From positions 3,863,365 to 3,927,364 of the forward strand of contig JAQFVV010012477.1 of the NCBI GenBank assembly GCA_028023455.1: 64,000 nt of DNA. Reading direction: 5' to 3'. Under the pieces are notes generated by a model. It made no database searches. It was not told the DNA's origin and saw nothing but the letters and a program-made list of their open reading frames with translations. Made by a program: the position numbers and the translations under genes. This document shows positions 37,708 through 49,315 of this stretch, piece by piece (position 1 is the stretch's first letter; each line of letters opens with the position of its first letter). This stretch comes from Epiperipatus broadwayi. Lineage: Eukaryota; Onychophora; Udeonychophora; Euonychophora; Peripatidae.

Positions 37708-37762
37708 ACAAGCAGTTGGCTGGGCTCGCTTCCCAGCCGATGCTTTGACACATGAAAAAAAA
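37708..37762 (+). mobile_element. Family D SINE, 5'-truncated, fused to an RTE tail
   Basis: 'caagcagttggctgggctcg' then 'cttcccagccgatgctttga' and 'cacatg' followed by A9. The B-box part and the ATGCTTTGACACAT end match the reverse of 47,460-47,500. The A box is missing. It starts exactly where the RTE tail stops. Confidence 0.72.
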
Positions 37763-39186
37763 AATCTATCCATACATAAATTTTGTTCAGATTATTTAAA
37801 AAGTGACAGAATGAGTTTGTACGATTCAATAAAAGTGTGATATTTGATGCTGTGAGTCTTAGAGAAGGACTCGTAAGACAAAAAATGGTGGCTGCCATAC
37901 CTAAAAATAATATGTTCATATAGAAAACACATCTTTCTAATTACTGTATGAATTTTTAGTTTTTATTTTCTATTCCAGTATCCTTAGTGGATGCTATAAA
38001 TTAAAAAGTAGTTGGTCGCATTTTTTATTTACATTATTGCATATAATCCTATACGTGAATATTATTTTTTAATCATGCACATTTATGGAGATTACAGATA
38101 TTTTTGACACATATCTACATATATATATGTAACTATAAAAAACCAGTTATAAATATACTATATGTAAATTCCAAATAATTTTAATGGTAAAAATAATAAA
38201 ATATATATCTTAGTTAATCAGTAGCACTTTTGATTACATAGTAATCCTTATCAATTGTAAAATAATATGAAAGTTTAATGTCACATGATTTACTATGAGC
38301 TGTGTATGTCAGTATTTGCTGCTTGTCTATTTATTATATTAGCTTTGAATCTATTTATTAATATTGCTTCTTTAATTTTTCTTTTTTTTATGATCCCTTT
38401 CATGCATTAATTTTTGTATTATTTACATTAAAAGTAAATTACAAGATTTTTCATAGTTGAAGAATACTGAGGCAATATTTAATTGATTATTTATCATTTT
38501 TTTTTATAAAATTATAAAATAATTGATGTTCTTTTATCCTTTTTTTCCAGAGCACATCTTGATTTCCCGTTTTACAATTACATATAATTTGATAAATTAT
38601 ATTACTTCTTTGCATTATAAGTATAACACTCTTAGAATTATTAATTAGTCTATTTACATTTGGAAGAACACAAAATGAATTATTGTATATATATCTTTAA
38701 ACACATTTCAAATTAATCTAGATTGAATATTCTTTACAAATGGCATAGATATCCATTTTTTATCTAATTTTTTATTATGATTATTCTTTTTATTATTATA
38801 CCAATTTAATGTACATAAAATTTGTTTTATATCAGTTCATGAATAAAAAGTTCAATGCTTTGATTTTTATCATTTTTATATTTAAATATTTTATCATTAT
38901 AGTCTAAAAAAAAATTTCCAACTTGCCATTTTATACATCATTGATATATGTGATTTAAAATGAAGAATATATTCATTCTATACCTGACTGAGTTCTAAAT
39001 ACTAACCAGTAGTACTGCCTGTTTGTTCACTCAAAGACTGTCATGATGGATGTAATTTTTAGTAACAGTTATTTGTTTAAATCTACTTTTCTCTTGGATC
39101 ACTGTTTATAACAAATAATGAATTAATATTTTAGTTTTCATCTTTGCTGGAAGATGTCAGTTCTAATCAAATAATAAGCAAAGCGT
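37763..39186. other. AT-rich non-coding DNA
   Basis: No coding frame or known repeat recognised. The 118-codon minus-strand frame at 37,563-37,919 overlaps the RTE tail and SINE and is an artefact. Confidence 0.5.
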
Positions 39187-39220
<34 letters not shown>

Positions 39221-39239
39221 GGGGGGGGAACCCCCCCCC
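39187..39239. repeat. Homopolymer G run, G33-A-G8-AA-C9
   Basis: Thirty-three consecutive G, one A, eight G, AA and nine C. The G8-AA-C9 end can fold as a hairpin and the long G run as a G-quadruplex. In such AT-rich DNA a pure G run of this length is rare and may be a length or base error in assembly. Confidence 0.95.
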
Positions 39240-39948
39240 ACACAACTCTGAAAATCACTCTTCTCCTATAGGAACAATAGTGTTTTTTTTATGTTGGGTT
39301 TGTTAAAAAGAAAAGTTTTATTTTTATTTTAAAGTTTATTTTTGTATTTCAAATACATTTTTGTTTATTTCAGTAATATTTTTATTAATACAAATAAATC
39401 AATTCAATTTTTATATGTGCAATGGAGTAGTAAACTACACTACATTTTGTTAAGCATCCATTGCTTCCAAGGAAATAGCAAAAAGTATTCCACCTTTCAT
39501 TGATAAACAACTGCAAGTTTATAGTATTTTTCAAAACAAAAATATACAACACAAACATTTTTTATGTGTATATTATGTATATATAAATAAAAATTTTATT
39601 ATAACAAAATTTAAAAAAAAGTAGTATAATTATTAATAATAAGTGAAGAGGATATTTATTTTATTTTACAGAATGTGTGTTCACTTATGTACCTATTGAA
39701 ACAATAAGAATAATAATTAAAAAAACTAAATATTTTATCTTTAAAATAAAATAAATAATAAGTTACAGTCTGAGCAATATCCTCTTTCTTCAATAACTTT
39801 TTTGTCTTATAAGAACAGTAGACTCTTCTCTTTTTCAAGAAATTACTATCTCCCCAATTATGTTAATTCTGAAATCTTGTAAAACTTTTAGAAAATATCT
39901 TATTAAGCAAAGTACTTAGTCTATTCATTCAGTATATTGAATGTTTCT
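39240..39948. other. AT-rich non-coding DNA
   Basis: Nothing recognised, apart from 'tattcattcagtatattgaa' at 39,922-39,941, which is the edge of the family C copy split by the next element. Confidence 0.45.
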
Positions 39949-39950
39949 TA

Positions 39951-41009
39951 TACACCTGGGTCTCTTTTTAAGCGGACTTATTTAACATGATTTTGAAGTT
40001 ATGCGATTCGTGTTTCACCGGAAGTCAAACTCCGATAATGCGCTATTATTTTAAATAATAAATTTCGCGCACTTATGTTATATTGAAAGTAATAGCACAT
40101 TATTGGAATTCGACTTTCATCTTAGTAATTTCAATATTTTCAGTGCTTTATAATAGTAAGATTTTATGCAATAATGAAATTAAAATCATGATTTTCACAT
40201 TTTATGTATACACACATTAAATTTTACAAGATTATAATGTAAATTTGTTCAAACATTGTGCATGTTAATTTTGCATTTTAAATCACATTCTGTTTTTGCT
40301 TTTTAAAAAAGAACGTAATCAATTATTAATAATTTAGTGTCCACAAGTTTATTTTTAAAAGGTCAGTAATAGCAGTGGGCACAATTAAATTTGACAATTA
40401 AAAATTAAAATCTGATTTTTAATTGTAATTAACAATTTAAAAATTACTTACGGCGACTTGAAATTAATCTGATGTGAAATTTGATTTTTAAACGGAATTG
40501 AAAATTAAAGACAAAAATAAGAATTTAATTTTTAGTTGTTAGTTTCATAAACAATTAATAAAATCATCATCTCAAAGATTAATTACTAATTACGTTGTCA
40601 CCAGAAAACCCTTGACACAACATGAGTGTGAAGTTAGCACTAGTTGTTTGCAAACGAATGTGTTTTTCGGCAAATAGCTATAATAATTAAAACGTGTATA
40701 AAAAAATGTAAATTATGCATAAAAATATATTATTTTGAATAAAATTAAATATTATAGTTAAAAAAAGTTTGTCTTGTATCAATTTTTTTCAAATTTGAAA
40801 TTTTTTATTAGTCATATTTTATTTCCTTATTTTTTTTTGCACAAATTTTAAAGTAATTTTACATTGTTGCTTTGCTTTTATGCAAATTTTGAAAAATCAC
40901 AGACCGCATCCCCCCTTTTTCAATGTAAGTTATGTCTATATTTGCGCGATTTCATTTGCGCATGTTTTCTGAGGAACCTATCTATCTTGTAAAATGAGAC
41001 CCAAGTGTA
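39951..41009. mobile_element. TA-flanked terminal-inverted-repeat element (1,059 bp) nested in family C
   Basis: The left end TACACCTGGGTCTCTTTTTA (39,951 on) and the complement of the right end, TACACTTGGGTCTCATTTTA, are inverted repeats, each flanked by TA (39,949-39,950 and 41,010-41,011). The undisturbed family C site at about 36,360-36,380, read reversed, is 'gaatgtttactatagtaaat'. Here that is split as 'gaatgtttctta' and 'taagtaaat', so a TA target was duplicated. TA targets are typical of Tc1/mariner-type elements. No transposase frame remains. Inside, an inverted pair at about 40,021-40,048 and 40,090-40,118 is also visible. Confidence 0.82.
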
Positions 41010-41011
41010 TA

Positions 41012-41462
41012 AGTAAATAGAGAAATGTGAACTTAGGATTTTTTAGTCACATGGCCACATACATGCAAAAAAGATATATAATCACCAATATATGTATTTC
41101 ATGAAGAACCATGCTCATCAGTTGGACCAGATCATAATTTCCTACACATATATACAATCATTGCTCACCTTATATTAAAATAGAAATTTCTTAAACTTTA
41201 ATAAACAGGATTAAAGTTTAAGAAATTGCTATATTAATATAAACAGAGCACTGATTGTATATATGTATGGAACATGATAATTTGGCCCAACTGATGAGTG
41301 CTGGATCTGAATGATAAATACATATATTGGGGATCATATATCTTTTTTGCATGTATGTGGACATGTGTATTAGATGTTTGAGATGGAGTGGAGGATGAAT
41401 ACACACTAAATTCCTGAGTTCAAAGCCCTGTATTTATGTAAGTAAAATACTGTATATCAGTC
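41012..41462. repeat. Family C foldback copy
   Basis: Arms of about 200 bp, from 'aatagagaaatgtgaactta' on the left to 'tgagttcaaagccctgtatt' on the right, turn at 'ttaataaacaggattaaag' (about 41,200-41,217). The left end was cut off from the rest of family C by the 1,059-bp insertion. Confidence 0.8.
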
Positions 41463-42274
41463 AGAAAGGACAAAACAGAGAAATTAAAATATATGTGCTT
41501 TCAACATAAACTGAAGATATTTTATTAATATATATAATTTGTAAGCACTCAGCTCAGAGAAGGGGAAATGACTGCTGAATATTAAAATTTGAGAAAATTA
41601 ATGTTTTTTTGTTTGTTTGTTTATTTGTTTACATTGTACTTAGGATAGCATATAATTGAAATCATGTAATTAGATACAAGCATAGTTTGCACCCCTACTG
41701 TAAAGTAATGTTTTTTTTAAAGAATTTAAACAATTGCAATGTGGCAAACCAATGTAAATTGAAGATTGCAATGTAAATTTTTTTATCACTAGGCATTAAA
41801 AACAGAATAAAACTTAAAATTATTTCAAATTTTTAACATATCTTTACTAATCTTTAAAATATTAATTAATATAAAAAATAATTTAGACTTTAAAAAAAAT
41901 TCAATTCCAACTGAAGGCTTTGAATAAACAAAATTGGAATTAACATTTTAGGCTCATTATAATCAAATTTTACTCTATAATGAAAATATTAATGATTGAT
42001 AAGTGCCAGTATTCAAATTAATACATCATTTTAGTTGAAAACAATTTTATTGTTTATTTTTATATTCATGATTTAAAATATAATTTATTTATATTTGCCC
42101 CATTTTTTAATTTTAAAATTTTAATTTTGTAAATCATAATTTAAATTTATTTAAAACCACATTAAAAAAAGATTTTTTGAAAAGGTGTATTTTTTTCTGT
42201 ATGGTGTTGTAAGCATAATTTATATATAACTTTTATTGAATAACAATTTTTTTAAATATTTATTTTAACCTTTA
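41463..42274. other. AT-rich non-coding DNA
   Basis: No repeat or gene recognised. Confidence 0.45.
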
Positions 42275-42278
42275 TATG

Positions 42279-42359
42279 TCATCATCATCATTATCAACCA
42301 TTATCAATCCACTGCAGGATGAAGGTCTCTCCAAGTTTAATCCATCTTCTCCGATCTTT
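42279..42359 (-). pseudogene. RTE-like LINE 3' tail, 80 bp
   Basis: The minus strand encodes KDRRRWIKLGETFILQWIDN plus G and a TGA stop, then TGATAATGATGATGAT. It is the only one of three copies whose last 21 codons are intact. It is 5'-truncated, so it is a fragment. The shared end defines the family in this genome and fits the tail DR-W-x-x-x-x-x-x-x-QW of RTE-type elements. Confidence 0.82.
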
Positions 42360-42921
42360 AGTACATATAAAGATATGTACCTTTATATGTAATTTTCCTT
42401 ATTCTTTTTTTATCATAATAGTTACTTCTGTTCATATATCACACCTCACTATTAAAGCAGTAATTGCTTTTTATGATATCAATTAAGTTAAGTATTCATT
42501 TTTTGCATATATATTGATTAATTCAATTCTATTTCACATCTTTTTTAAACAGGTGACATCTAGAGTCCAGAAAATCCAACTTTGGGGGCTTAGAACAAAA
42601 ATTATGTTTACAAAACTGTGACACATTCTCTCTGTTATACTTAGCTTTCATAGAATTGGAAGAAAACAGCTTTCTTTTATATTTTTTATGATCATTTGCT
42701 TTAATAAATTTGAAAAAATAATTTTTCACTGTGCAATAAAACTATAAAAATTATTATTTTTCAATCCTTTTATTGAAATTGAAAAATTGTTTTGTTTGTT
42801 TGTTTATTTCTTAACTCACTACAGGATGGTACAATATAATTTTACTAAGTAAAAATGTTAATCACTTTTCATTTAAAATATTTCATATTTTTAAACCACT
42901 TATATACACATATATTAAACA

Positions 42922-43436
42922 GGCAAAACTCTCCATACAGTATTTCCACTCATTGCAAGTCAGAGTAATCAATGGATGCCAGAAGACTTGTGCATAAAAT
43001 CCTCACCTAGTGCCTACTCATCCATCCCCAAACTAGTTTTTGGCTTGTGGCCTTTATCAATGAGGAGCCTTGGATCTGAGAACACTGCACCTAGATCTTA
43101 GGATCTAATGCAACCCTCCAGCAGCCACCTTTTATCTCTACTTAACTACAAAACTATGAGTCTAAAATTGAAAACACAATAATATTTTCAATCCAAGCTC
43201 ATTAGCTTATATAGTCATATATGTCTGAATTCAGTTCAGTCTCTATACATTTTGGTGTCTTTAATTCTTTAATAACCATAGCCACCACTATCCTAGCAGG
43301 CAGGATTGGTTTTAAGCCAATAAACACCACATGATCACCATTTCTCATGCTTGCTTATAACAATTATTAAACAGGCAAAACTCTCCATACAGTATTGCCA
43401 TTCAGTGCAAGCCAGAGTAATCAATGGATGCCATAA
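42922..43436. repeat. Family B repeat, full copy followed by the head of a second
   Basis: The full copy (42,922-43,368) begins 'aaacaggcaaaactctccat' and ends 'atcacatgatcacc'-like followed by 'atgcttgcttataaca'. A second head starts at once ('aaacaggcaaaactctccat', 43,371 on) and stops after 'gtaatcaatggatgcc' at 43,436. So units can stand in tandem. A B-box complement ('tctgaattcagttcag') lies near 43,229. The boundary at 43,436 is the edge of the neighbouring family C region. Confidence 0.82.
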
Positions 43437-43477
43437 TGAGCTTGGAAATATATAATACTTTCCTTATGTAATATAGG

Positions 43478-44275
43478 GGATTGGAACACAGAATTTTAAG
43501 ATCCTTTCAGCTATCCACACATGGCCACACACATGTGAAAAGATAAATGATCTTTAATATCCATATTTCATGGTGAACCATCAGTTGGTTCAGATCATTA
43601 TCTTCCACACACATATATAATCAGGGCTCATTTTAAAACAAATCTTCAAATTTTAATGGACAAGCTTCAATCTATTCCACATTCCAATTTTTGAAAATCT
43701 GATGATGGGAACACCCAAATCCCTTGATAATGCCAATATTATTGATATGCCATGTTGATTTTAAGACAATCTGATCCTTTATGTACAGGACCTTGTCCAT
43801 TTAAATACATAAAAGAGAGATGGGCAGTATACAGGTTGAATTTTTAAATACAAGTATAATTAATATACATGAGGGATCAGGCTGATTTAAAGTCAACATG
43901 GGCATGACAAGAAAATATTGGCATTAACAAAGAATTTTGGTGTTCCATCTTTAGATTTTCAATGATATGGATGACTGAAGAGTTGGAAGAAAGCATATCC
44001 ATTAAAATTTTAAGATTTGCTATCTTAATATAAACTGAGTATTGATTTTATATATATATATATGGGAGAAGATAATCTGGACCAATTGGTGCTGTTTCAG
44101 CACAAAATATGCACATTGGATCATTTATCTTTTTTTTTTTTTACATGTGTGGGTCATGTGTATCAATTGTATAGGATTAGAGTAGATAGCTAAAGGAAGC
44201 TTAAAAGTCTGTGTTCAAATTCACTATATTACATTTAAACTCCATGTACATTAATTATACTTGTATTTAAATATT
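43478..44275. repeat. Family C foldback, two full copies head to head
   Basis: The forward copy (43,480-43,830) and reversed copy (43,880-44,230) pair over about 350-400 bp. A further inverted pair 'taaatacaagtataattaat' (43,851) and its complement (about 44,250-44,270) marks the outer junction. The right arm carries the B-box-like 'gtgttcaaattcac'. Confidence 0.8.
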
Positions 44276-44287
44276 ATATTTTGTTTT

Positions 44288-44506
44288 GTATTTATATATT
44301 GGACTATTGCCATCATCTAATATTAAGTATTGAATGTCATTAAAAAAATTATTTTGATTTAAATATTCCAATTATATTCAACTGTTACTAACCTATGTGC
44401 TATTAGAAACAGTTGAATGTAATTGGAATATTTAAATAAAGTTAAATTTGTTTGAAGACATTCAACACTTAATATAGATGCTGGAAATAGTCCAATATAT
44501 AAATAC
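44288..44506. repeat. 220-bp foldback element
   Basis: Arms 44,288-44,386 and 44,408-44,506 pair over 99 bp around a 21-nt loop. Paired blocks include 'tatttatatattggactatt', 'ttaagtattgaatgtc' and 'aaatattccaattatattca' plus 'actgtt'. Identity by eye is about 85 percent. It directly abuts the preceding family C foldback and is a different sequence. Confidence 0.85.
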
Positions 44507-44568
44507 AACTAACATATCATTATCATAAACCTTTAGGCAAATACTTTTTTCTCTATTAAAAATACATC

Positions 44569-44655
44569 TTTTTTTTTTTTTTTTTAAGTGTCATAGCATC
44601 GGCCGGGACGCGAACCCGCAACCCGGGCAACTGCCTGCAAGTGCAAGGCAGTCGC
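44569..44655 (-). mobile_element. Family D SINE with poly(A) tail
   Basis: On the minus strand: 'ttgcgggttcgcgtcccggc' (B box), 'cgatgctatgacactt', then A17 (44,569-44,585). The 5' part 'actgccttgcacttgcaggc' differs from the 47,460 copy and lacks a clear A box. It is much more GC-rich than its surroundings, suggesting a recent insertion. Confidence 0.75.
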
Positions 44656-44889
44656 GAATTATACAAAATGCAAAACATAAAGAGTTAATAAGTTTTACAA
44701 AAAAAGTACGATATTTTTTATTATCTTATTGCATCTTTTTATTTATAAATGAGCTTAAATTAAAGCAATATTAGAAGACAATATATATTCTTGCTTTTTT
44801 CTTTAAAAAGTATTTAATTAGTTGAAATATAATACTTATTAATAACTGTAACACACAGGCTTCTTAGATACCTGCGTTTATATATGTAA

Positions 44890-45292
44890 TATATAGGGTA
44901 TACGAGCACAGACTTTCACACGACCCATCACTCTCCACACTATCTCATAACACTGATACACTTGAACACATATATGTTGAAAAGATAAATAATCACCAAT
45001 ATACGTATTTCATGCTAAACCAGCAATCATCAGTTGGTCCAGATTACCATCTCTACACATTTATGCTATAAGTGCTCAGATATATATTAAGATAGCCAAT
45101 TCTCATACTTTAATGGACAGGCTTCAATCCACTCCACACTCCAAACTCTTCAACCGTCCATCCAATTGAAAATCAGATGATGAAATGCTCAAAGGCCACC
45201 CTGAGGCTGAGATTCCTGTCACACCCATGTTACCTAAAGGTCAATCTGACCCCTCATGTACAGGACATAATCCATTCAATACATATACTTAT
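44890..45292. repeat. Family C repeat, full-length copy (7,081 subfamily)
   Basis: The head 'gggtatacgagcacagactt' and every internal block match 7,081-7,500 with few differences. It stands as a single copy with no reversed partner. Three tandem but independently truncated family C copies follow on its right. Confidence 0.85.
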
Positions 45293-45427
45293 TAATGAAT
45301 TAGGAGGAAATTATTTAAATTGGTATTAATTACAGAAATAAATATTTCAACTTGGACTCCAACCCTAAATATTTTTTACTATTATTACCTAATGATTAGA
45401 ATTTGTTAAAATTAATTTTAATAAATA

Positions 45428-45695
45428 AATAGAGGTATTTGAACTTAGGATTTTTCAGTCTATCATTCTCCATTCCATGTCAGACAATCAATACACATGA
45501 CCACAAACCTTTTAAAAATATAGATGATCCCCAATATATGTATTTCATGCAGAATCAACACTCATCAGTTGGGTTAGATCATAATCTTCCACACATATAT
45601 ACAATCAATCCTCAGTTTATATTAAGATAGCAATTCTTTAAATTTTAATGGACAGGTTTTAATATTCTCACCCCTCCAACTATTCAATGTCTATA
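45428..45695. repeat. Family C repeat, truncated
   Basis: Begins 'aaatagaggtatttgaactt' (the subfamily of 35,305 and 41,012) and stops after 'aatggacaggttttaata'. The open frame inside it is part of the repeat. Confidence 0.78.
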
Positions 45696-45705
45696 TATAT
45701 TTAAA

Positions 45706-45848
45706 AGACAGGGTATGAGCACAGACTTTCACATGACCCACCACTCTCCATACTATCTCATATCACTGATACACCTGAACACACATATGTCGAAAAAATA
45801 AATAATCACCAATATACGTATTTCATGCTAAACCAGCAATCATAAGCC
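45706..45848. repeat. Family C repeat, truncated (7,081 subfamily)
   Basis: Starts 'gggtatgagcacagacttt' and ends abruptly after 'ctaaaccagcaatcat'. Three copies of two subfamilies thus lie within 1 kb here. Confidence 0.78.
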
Positions 45849-46899
45849 TGTGTATTTCATCTATTATATATATTTAAATAAATCACACAATATAATATAA
45901 AATAAAATATCTTTTTATAACAACAATAATTAATTAATTGGTAAAAAAAAAAAATAAGACATATAAAATATAAACAAGGAATTGTTCATAAAATTAATTA
46001 TGAAAATTGCAATATGATTTATTATGAACATATGTATAAACAATTAGATGGAAATGCAAAAGAACGTAATGTAATTAATTGAAGACATAATAAATCTGCA
46101 TTATATATTTATTATTTAAAATATGGACATAAAATTGATTATATAAAAATATAAAGCTTTATATTAAAGAACCTAATAGAAAGAAAATATATGAAACAAA
46201 ATTTTAACAAACATAACTGTACGAATATATTTAAATATCAATTAATTTAACTAATAATTGACTAAAGTAAAAGGAGTAAAAAATTATACAATTTTAGTTT
46301 TTTTCTTTGTACAGATTGTATTATTGTTACAGTAGGTTTTTAGTTAATTATATATATATAAAGGTAGATTATTTGATATTATTGTTTTTGTATATATATA
46401 TATTGAGGATAAATATTTAATGTAGAATTATAAACATTTTGCTTTTATATTAAGGATACAGTTGAACAATTCAACTTTTTATAAATGAATTTTTTTATCC
46501 AAATTGCTATGTCCGTCATGATGACAGATGGACTACTTATTTATTATCTTTATCTTACTGTAAATTTTTTTTTTTTTTTTTGAGGTTAAACCATTTAGTA
46601 TAGAGCTTCAAATTTTTTGCATTATATTCCAAAAAGCAAATCAAAAGCAATATGCATTATAAATCTTAGTATAATATATGGATGAACATGCTTTGATTAG
46701 ATTTTTGAACAATTCAATTTTTCTCAAACAAATGTTGTAGTTTTTGTGAATATTTGTCTACAGCATGATAACCTAACATAAAAATATTTGAATATTAAAA
46801 TTTTCAAATTCTTGGGGTTTTGAATAATGATAAGTAATCTATACATTTTTTTTATTTGCAAACGTATTTTTAATATCGTTTGTCTACATTGAACAAAAA
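45849..46899. other. AT-rich non-coding DNA
   Basis: AT tracts and one T-run near 46,566. No gene or repeat recognised. Confidence 0.45.
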
Positions 46900-47010
46900 C
46901 ACTCTTTTCGCGCAGTTGATAGAGCGTCCGATTTGGGATCAGGAACTCTTAGGATGGATTCTAGCACTCAAACTTCCTATAAACCCCCGAGCAATAAACC
47001 CATTAGTTAT
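46900..47010 (+). mobile_element. Family A SINE with the best-preserved A box
   Basis: 'cgcgcagttgatagagcgtc' is a clear Pol III A box, 'aggatggattctagcactca' a weak B box, and 'cccccgagcaataaaccca' the family A 3' end. The order A box, B box, then GAGCAATAAA is as in a tRNA-derived SINE of about 110 bp. This explains the 72-codon frame at 46,880-47,098. Confidence 0.75.
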
Positions 47011-47459
47011 ATTTTTTTTATCACAAACAACAATATCTATTGAAACTATAGTTTATGGAACAAACCATTACTTTTTATATAGGTATATATTTAAGTAAAC
47101 TAGTAATGGAACAACCAAGTATTAAGTTTCTTTCCTCTATTTTGTAAATAGAGAGATAGCTAGTGTGTGTGTGCATGCTTACACATATAAAAATCTTCCA
47201 TTATTTGATCTTTCACTCTAATTCCAGTGAATAGTTTTGCATAATAAAAATATCTATTCTAAATAAAAAAAAAATCTACAATTTATTGATCCAGTCTTGA
47301 TTTGTAGCCAGCTAATTTCCAAATTTACTAACATTCATTATATGTAAATAATAGCCCAGTGCAAGGAAATGTCTCTTCAACCACTCAATATAAAAATGAA
47401 GATGAAGGCACTACTTATCGGGCAAGATAATCGAAATTTAATGAGAGTTTGAGTGGTTT

Positions 47460-47548
47460 TTTATGTGTCAAAGCGTCGGCCGGGAAGCGAACCCAGGATA
47501 ATTGCTTGTAAGGGAGCTGTGCTAACCACTCGACCACCAACATTTGAC
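47460..47548 (-). mobile_element. Family D SINE, complete tRNA-like part
   Basis: Minus strand: 'tggtggtcgagtggttagca' (A box), 'cctgggttcgcttcccggcc' (B box), then 'gacgctttgacacataaaaa'. The flanks 'gtttgagtggttttt' and 'gcttgagtggctttc' may be a diverged target-site duplication. It serves as the reference for family D. Confidence 0.8.
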
Positions 47549-49184
47549 AAAGCTTGAGTGGCTTTCCGTTTTTTTACTGTCTAGCTAAAAATAGTTAAAC
47601 GGTTAGCAAGGTTATCTATTAATCAGTTATCAGAAAAACATCCTTCGCCTACTGAAATTTGGGGGAAGAACTACATATAAATGATTTCATTCTTTGCAAA
47701 TCTATTTAATTATTTTTGTAAACGCAATAAAAAAAATGTCTATATAAAAGTAAATTTTTACTTTCTTTATCTTTCTACATATTCTCTATTATTCTCTACT
47801 AAACAAACGATCAGATAATTTATTTCTAATATACATTTCGTGAACTTTCCATTCCATTAAATCATTGAAAAAATATTATATTTTCCCCAAGTATTTTATA
47901 TTTATTCAAAACATCAAACAATATTAATTAAAGTAAGGATATGTTAATTATATACCTCAAATTGTTTTTTTCTTCTACCATCAATTCATTTTTAAAAAAA
48001 AAAACAAAAACGATTAAGTGCTTTATCTGAAATTTTGAAATAAAATATCAGCATGGTTTAAAAATCTATGTAAAAGAATCTGGATTGTGAAATAAATGGG
48101 TTCTTAAACCATATTAATAGAATAATGTATTTTCAGTTTGACCTGAGGTAGAACTCAGTGTGAAAAAAAAATCATTTATTACTCTTCTTTTCAAAGTAAA
48201 TGAATTGTAAATTGGTAACTTTGCTTTTGCATTGTTTTTAAATAAAACTGCATTTTGCTTATTGATTCAGTTTTGATTAATGATAGAGATAAAAAAAAAG
48301 AGAGAGAGAAAGGGGGAGGGGGAAGAGAGGGACAGAGGAAAGAATAGCGACTTGACATCAATAAAAAAAATGAGAGAAAAAACCCGCAGATTTAGTCTTT
48401 CAATTGTTATGCAAAAGTAATTCATAATTATTGCGATTTATCAATGATAATAACTAATAATAATTTATCTTTTAAAAAGGTGACATTTAAATAGTAATAG
48501 GTCCCTTATTAAAGGGATAGCCGTATCATTTTACAATTATGATTTGGTCTATGGATTGGAATTAACCTGATTAACTTAAAATAATCCCTGACCTTATTCT
48601 TCATCTATCAATAACTAAATACTTATTTACCGACATATAAAGGGATAGATAGCTAGATTAGCTACAAACCCAGTTATAGAAAGAATTTCAGGTTTTCTTA
48701 GAAACTTTAGCCACTTGAAAAAAATCACGTTTTACTGGGTTTGAATCCCATATTATAAGCATGGGATAGATGCATTATTTTTTCTCTAATGGTAGTAAAG
48801 ACTAATACCACAACTAGATTCTCCAGTAAATCTATAACAGATTTTGCAGCCATTGAGATTTTGAAAGTTAAAAATACATCACACATTACAGTTTTGTTGA
48901 AATTAAAATTTAAAAGAAGCAATTATTATTATATGTTTATCATTTAAATAGTACCGGCCTTTGTCATGAGTTGATTAAGCTATATGATTCCAATTTTATA
49001 TGTGTTTAAACTTAAGATCATAGGAATGGTAGATAGATATATCCCTTTTCTTTATAATAGTACTAAAGAGGAATAGTAACATCCAGATATTGTAAAATAA
49101 AGCTTTATATCAAAGTAAATACCATAAAACTATTAATACTTATTGCATTTTTATTTCCAACATATTCTTTCTTGATTTAATGCA
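47549..49184. other. AT-rich non-coding DNA with a purine tract
   Basis: A homopurine stretch at 48,291-48,345 (A9, GAGAGAGAG, AGGGGGAGGGGGAAGAGAGG) is the only distinctive element. It could form a triplex. No gene seen. Confidence 0.55.
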
Positions 49185-49300
49185 ACAATAGAATTGTGGA
49201 TTCTAGAACTCAAGGTTCATGAATTATAGTATAATCGGTCTCTGTTACTTCTTGGATTAAACTTCACATACATTCTTGAGTAATAAACTACTATTACTAC
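49185..49300 (+). mobile_element. Family A SINE followed by a CTA microsatellite
   Basis: Plus strand: 'tgcaacaatagaattgtgga' (A-box-like), 'tagaactcaaggttcatgaa', then 'cttgagtaataaactac'. The microsatellite (49,316-49,371) begins immediately after the 3' end, as is common where a SINE tail expands. Confidence 0.65.
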
Positions 49301-49313
49301 TGTTACTATTGCA

Positions 49314-49315
<2 letters not shown>

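Noticed and set aside
37563-37919. 118-codon minus-strand frame, the longest in the window
   Set aside because: It runs antisense through the RTE tail, its trinucleotide array (poly-histidine) and a family D SINE.
46880-47098. 72-codon plus-strand frame starting before a tRNA-like A box
   Set aside because: It is the translated family A SINE.
44569-47548. Family D sequences as functional tRNA genes
   Set aside because: They have A and B boxes but the cloverleaf arms do not close properly (acceptor and anticodon stems are mismatched), and they carry A-rich tails. They are retroposed SINE copies.
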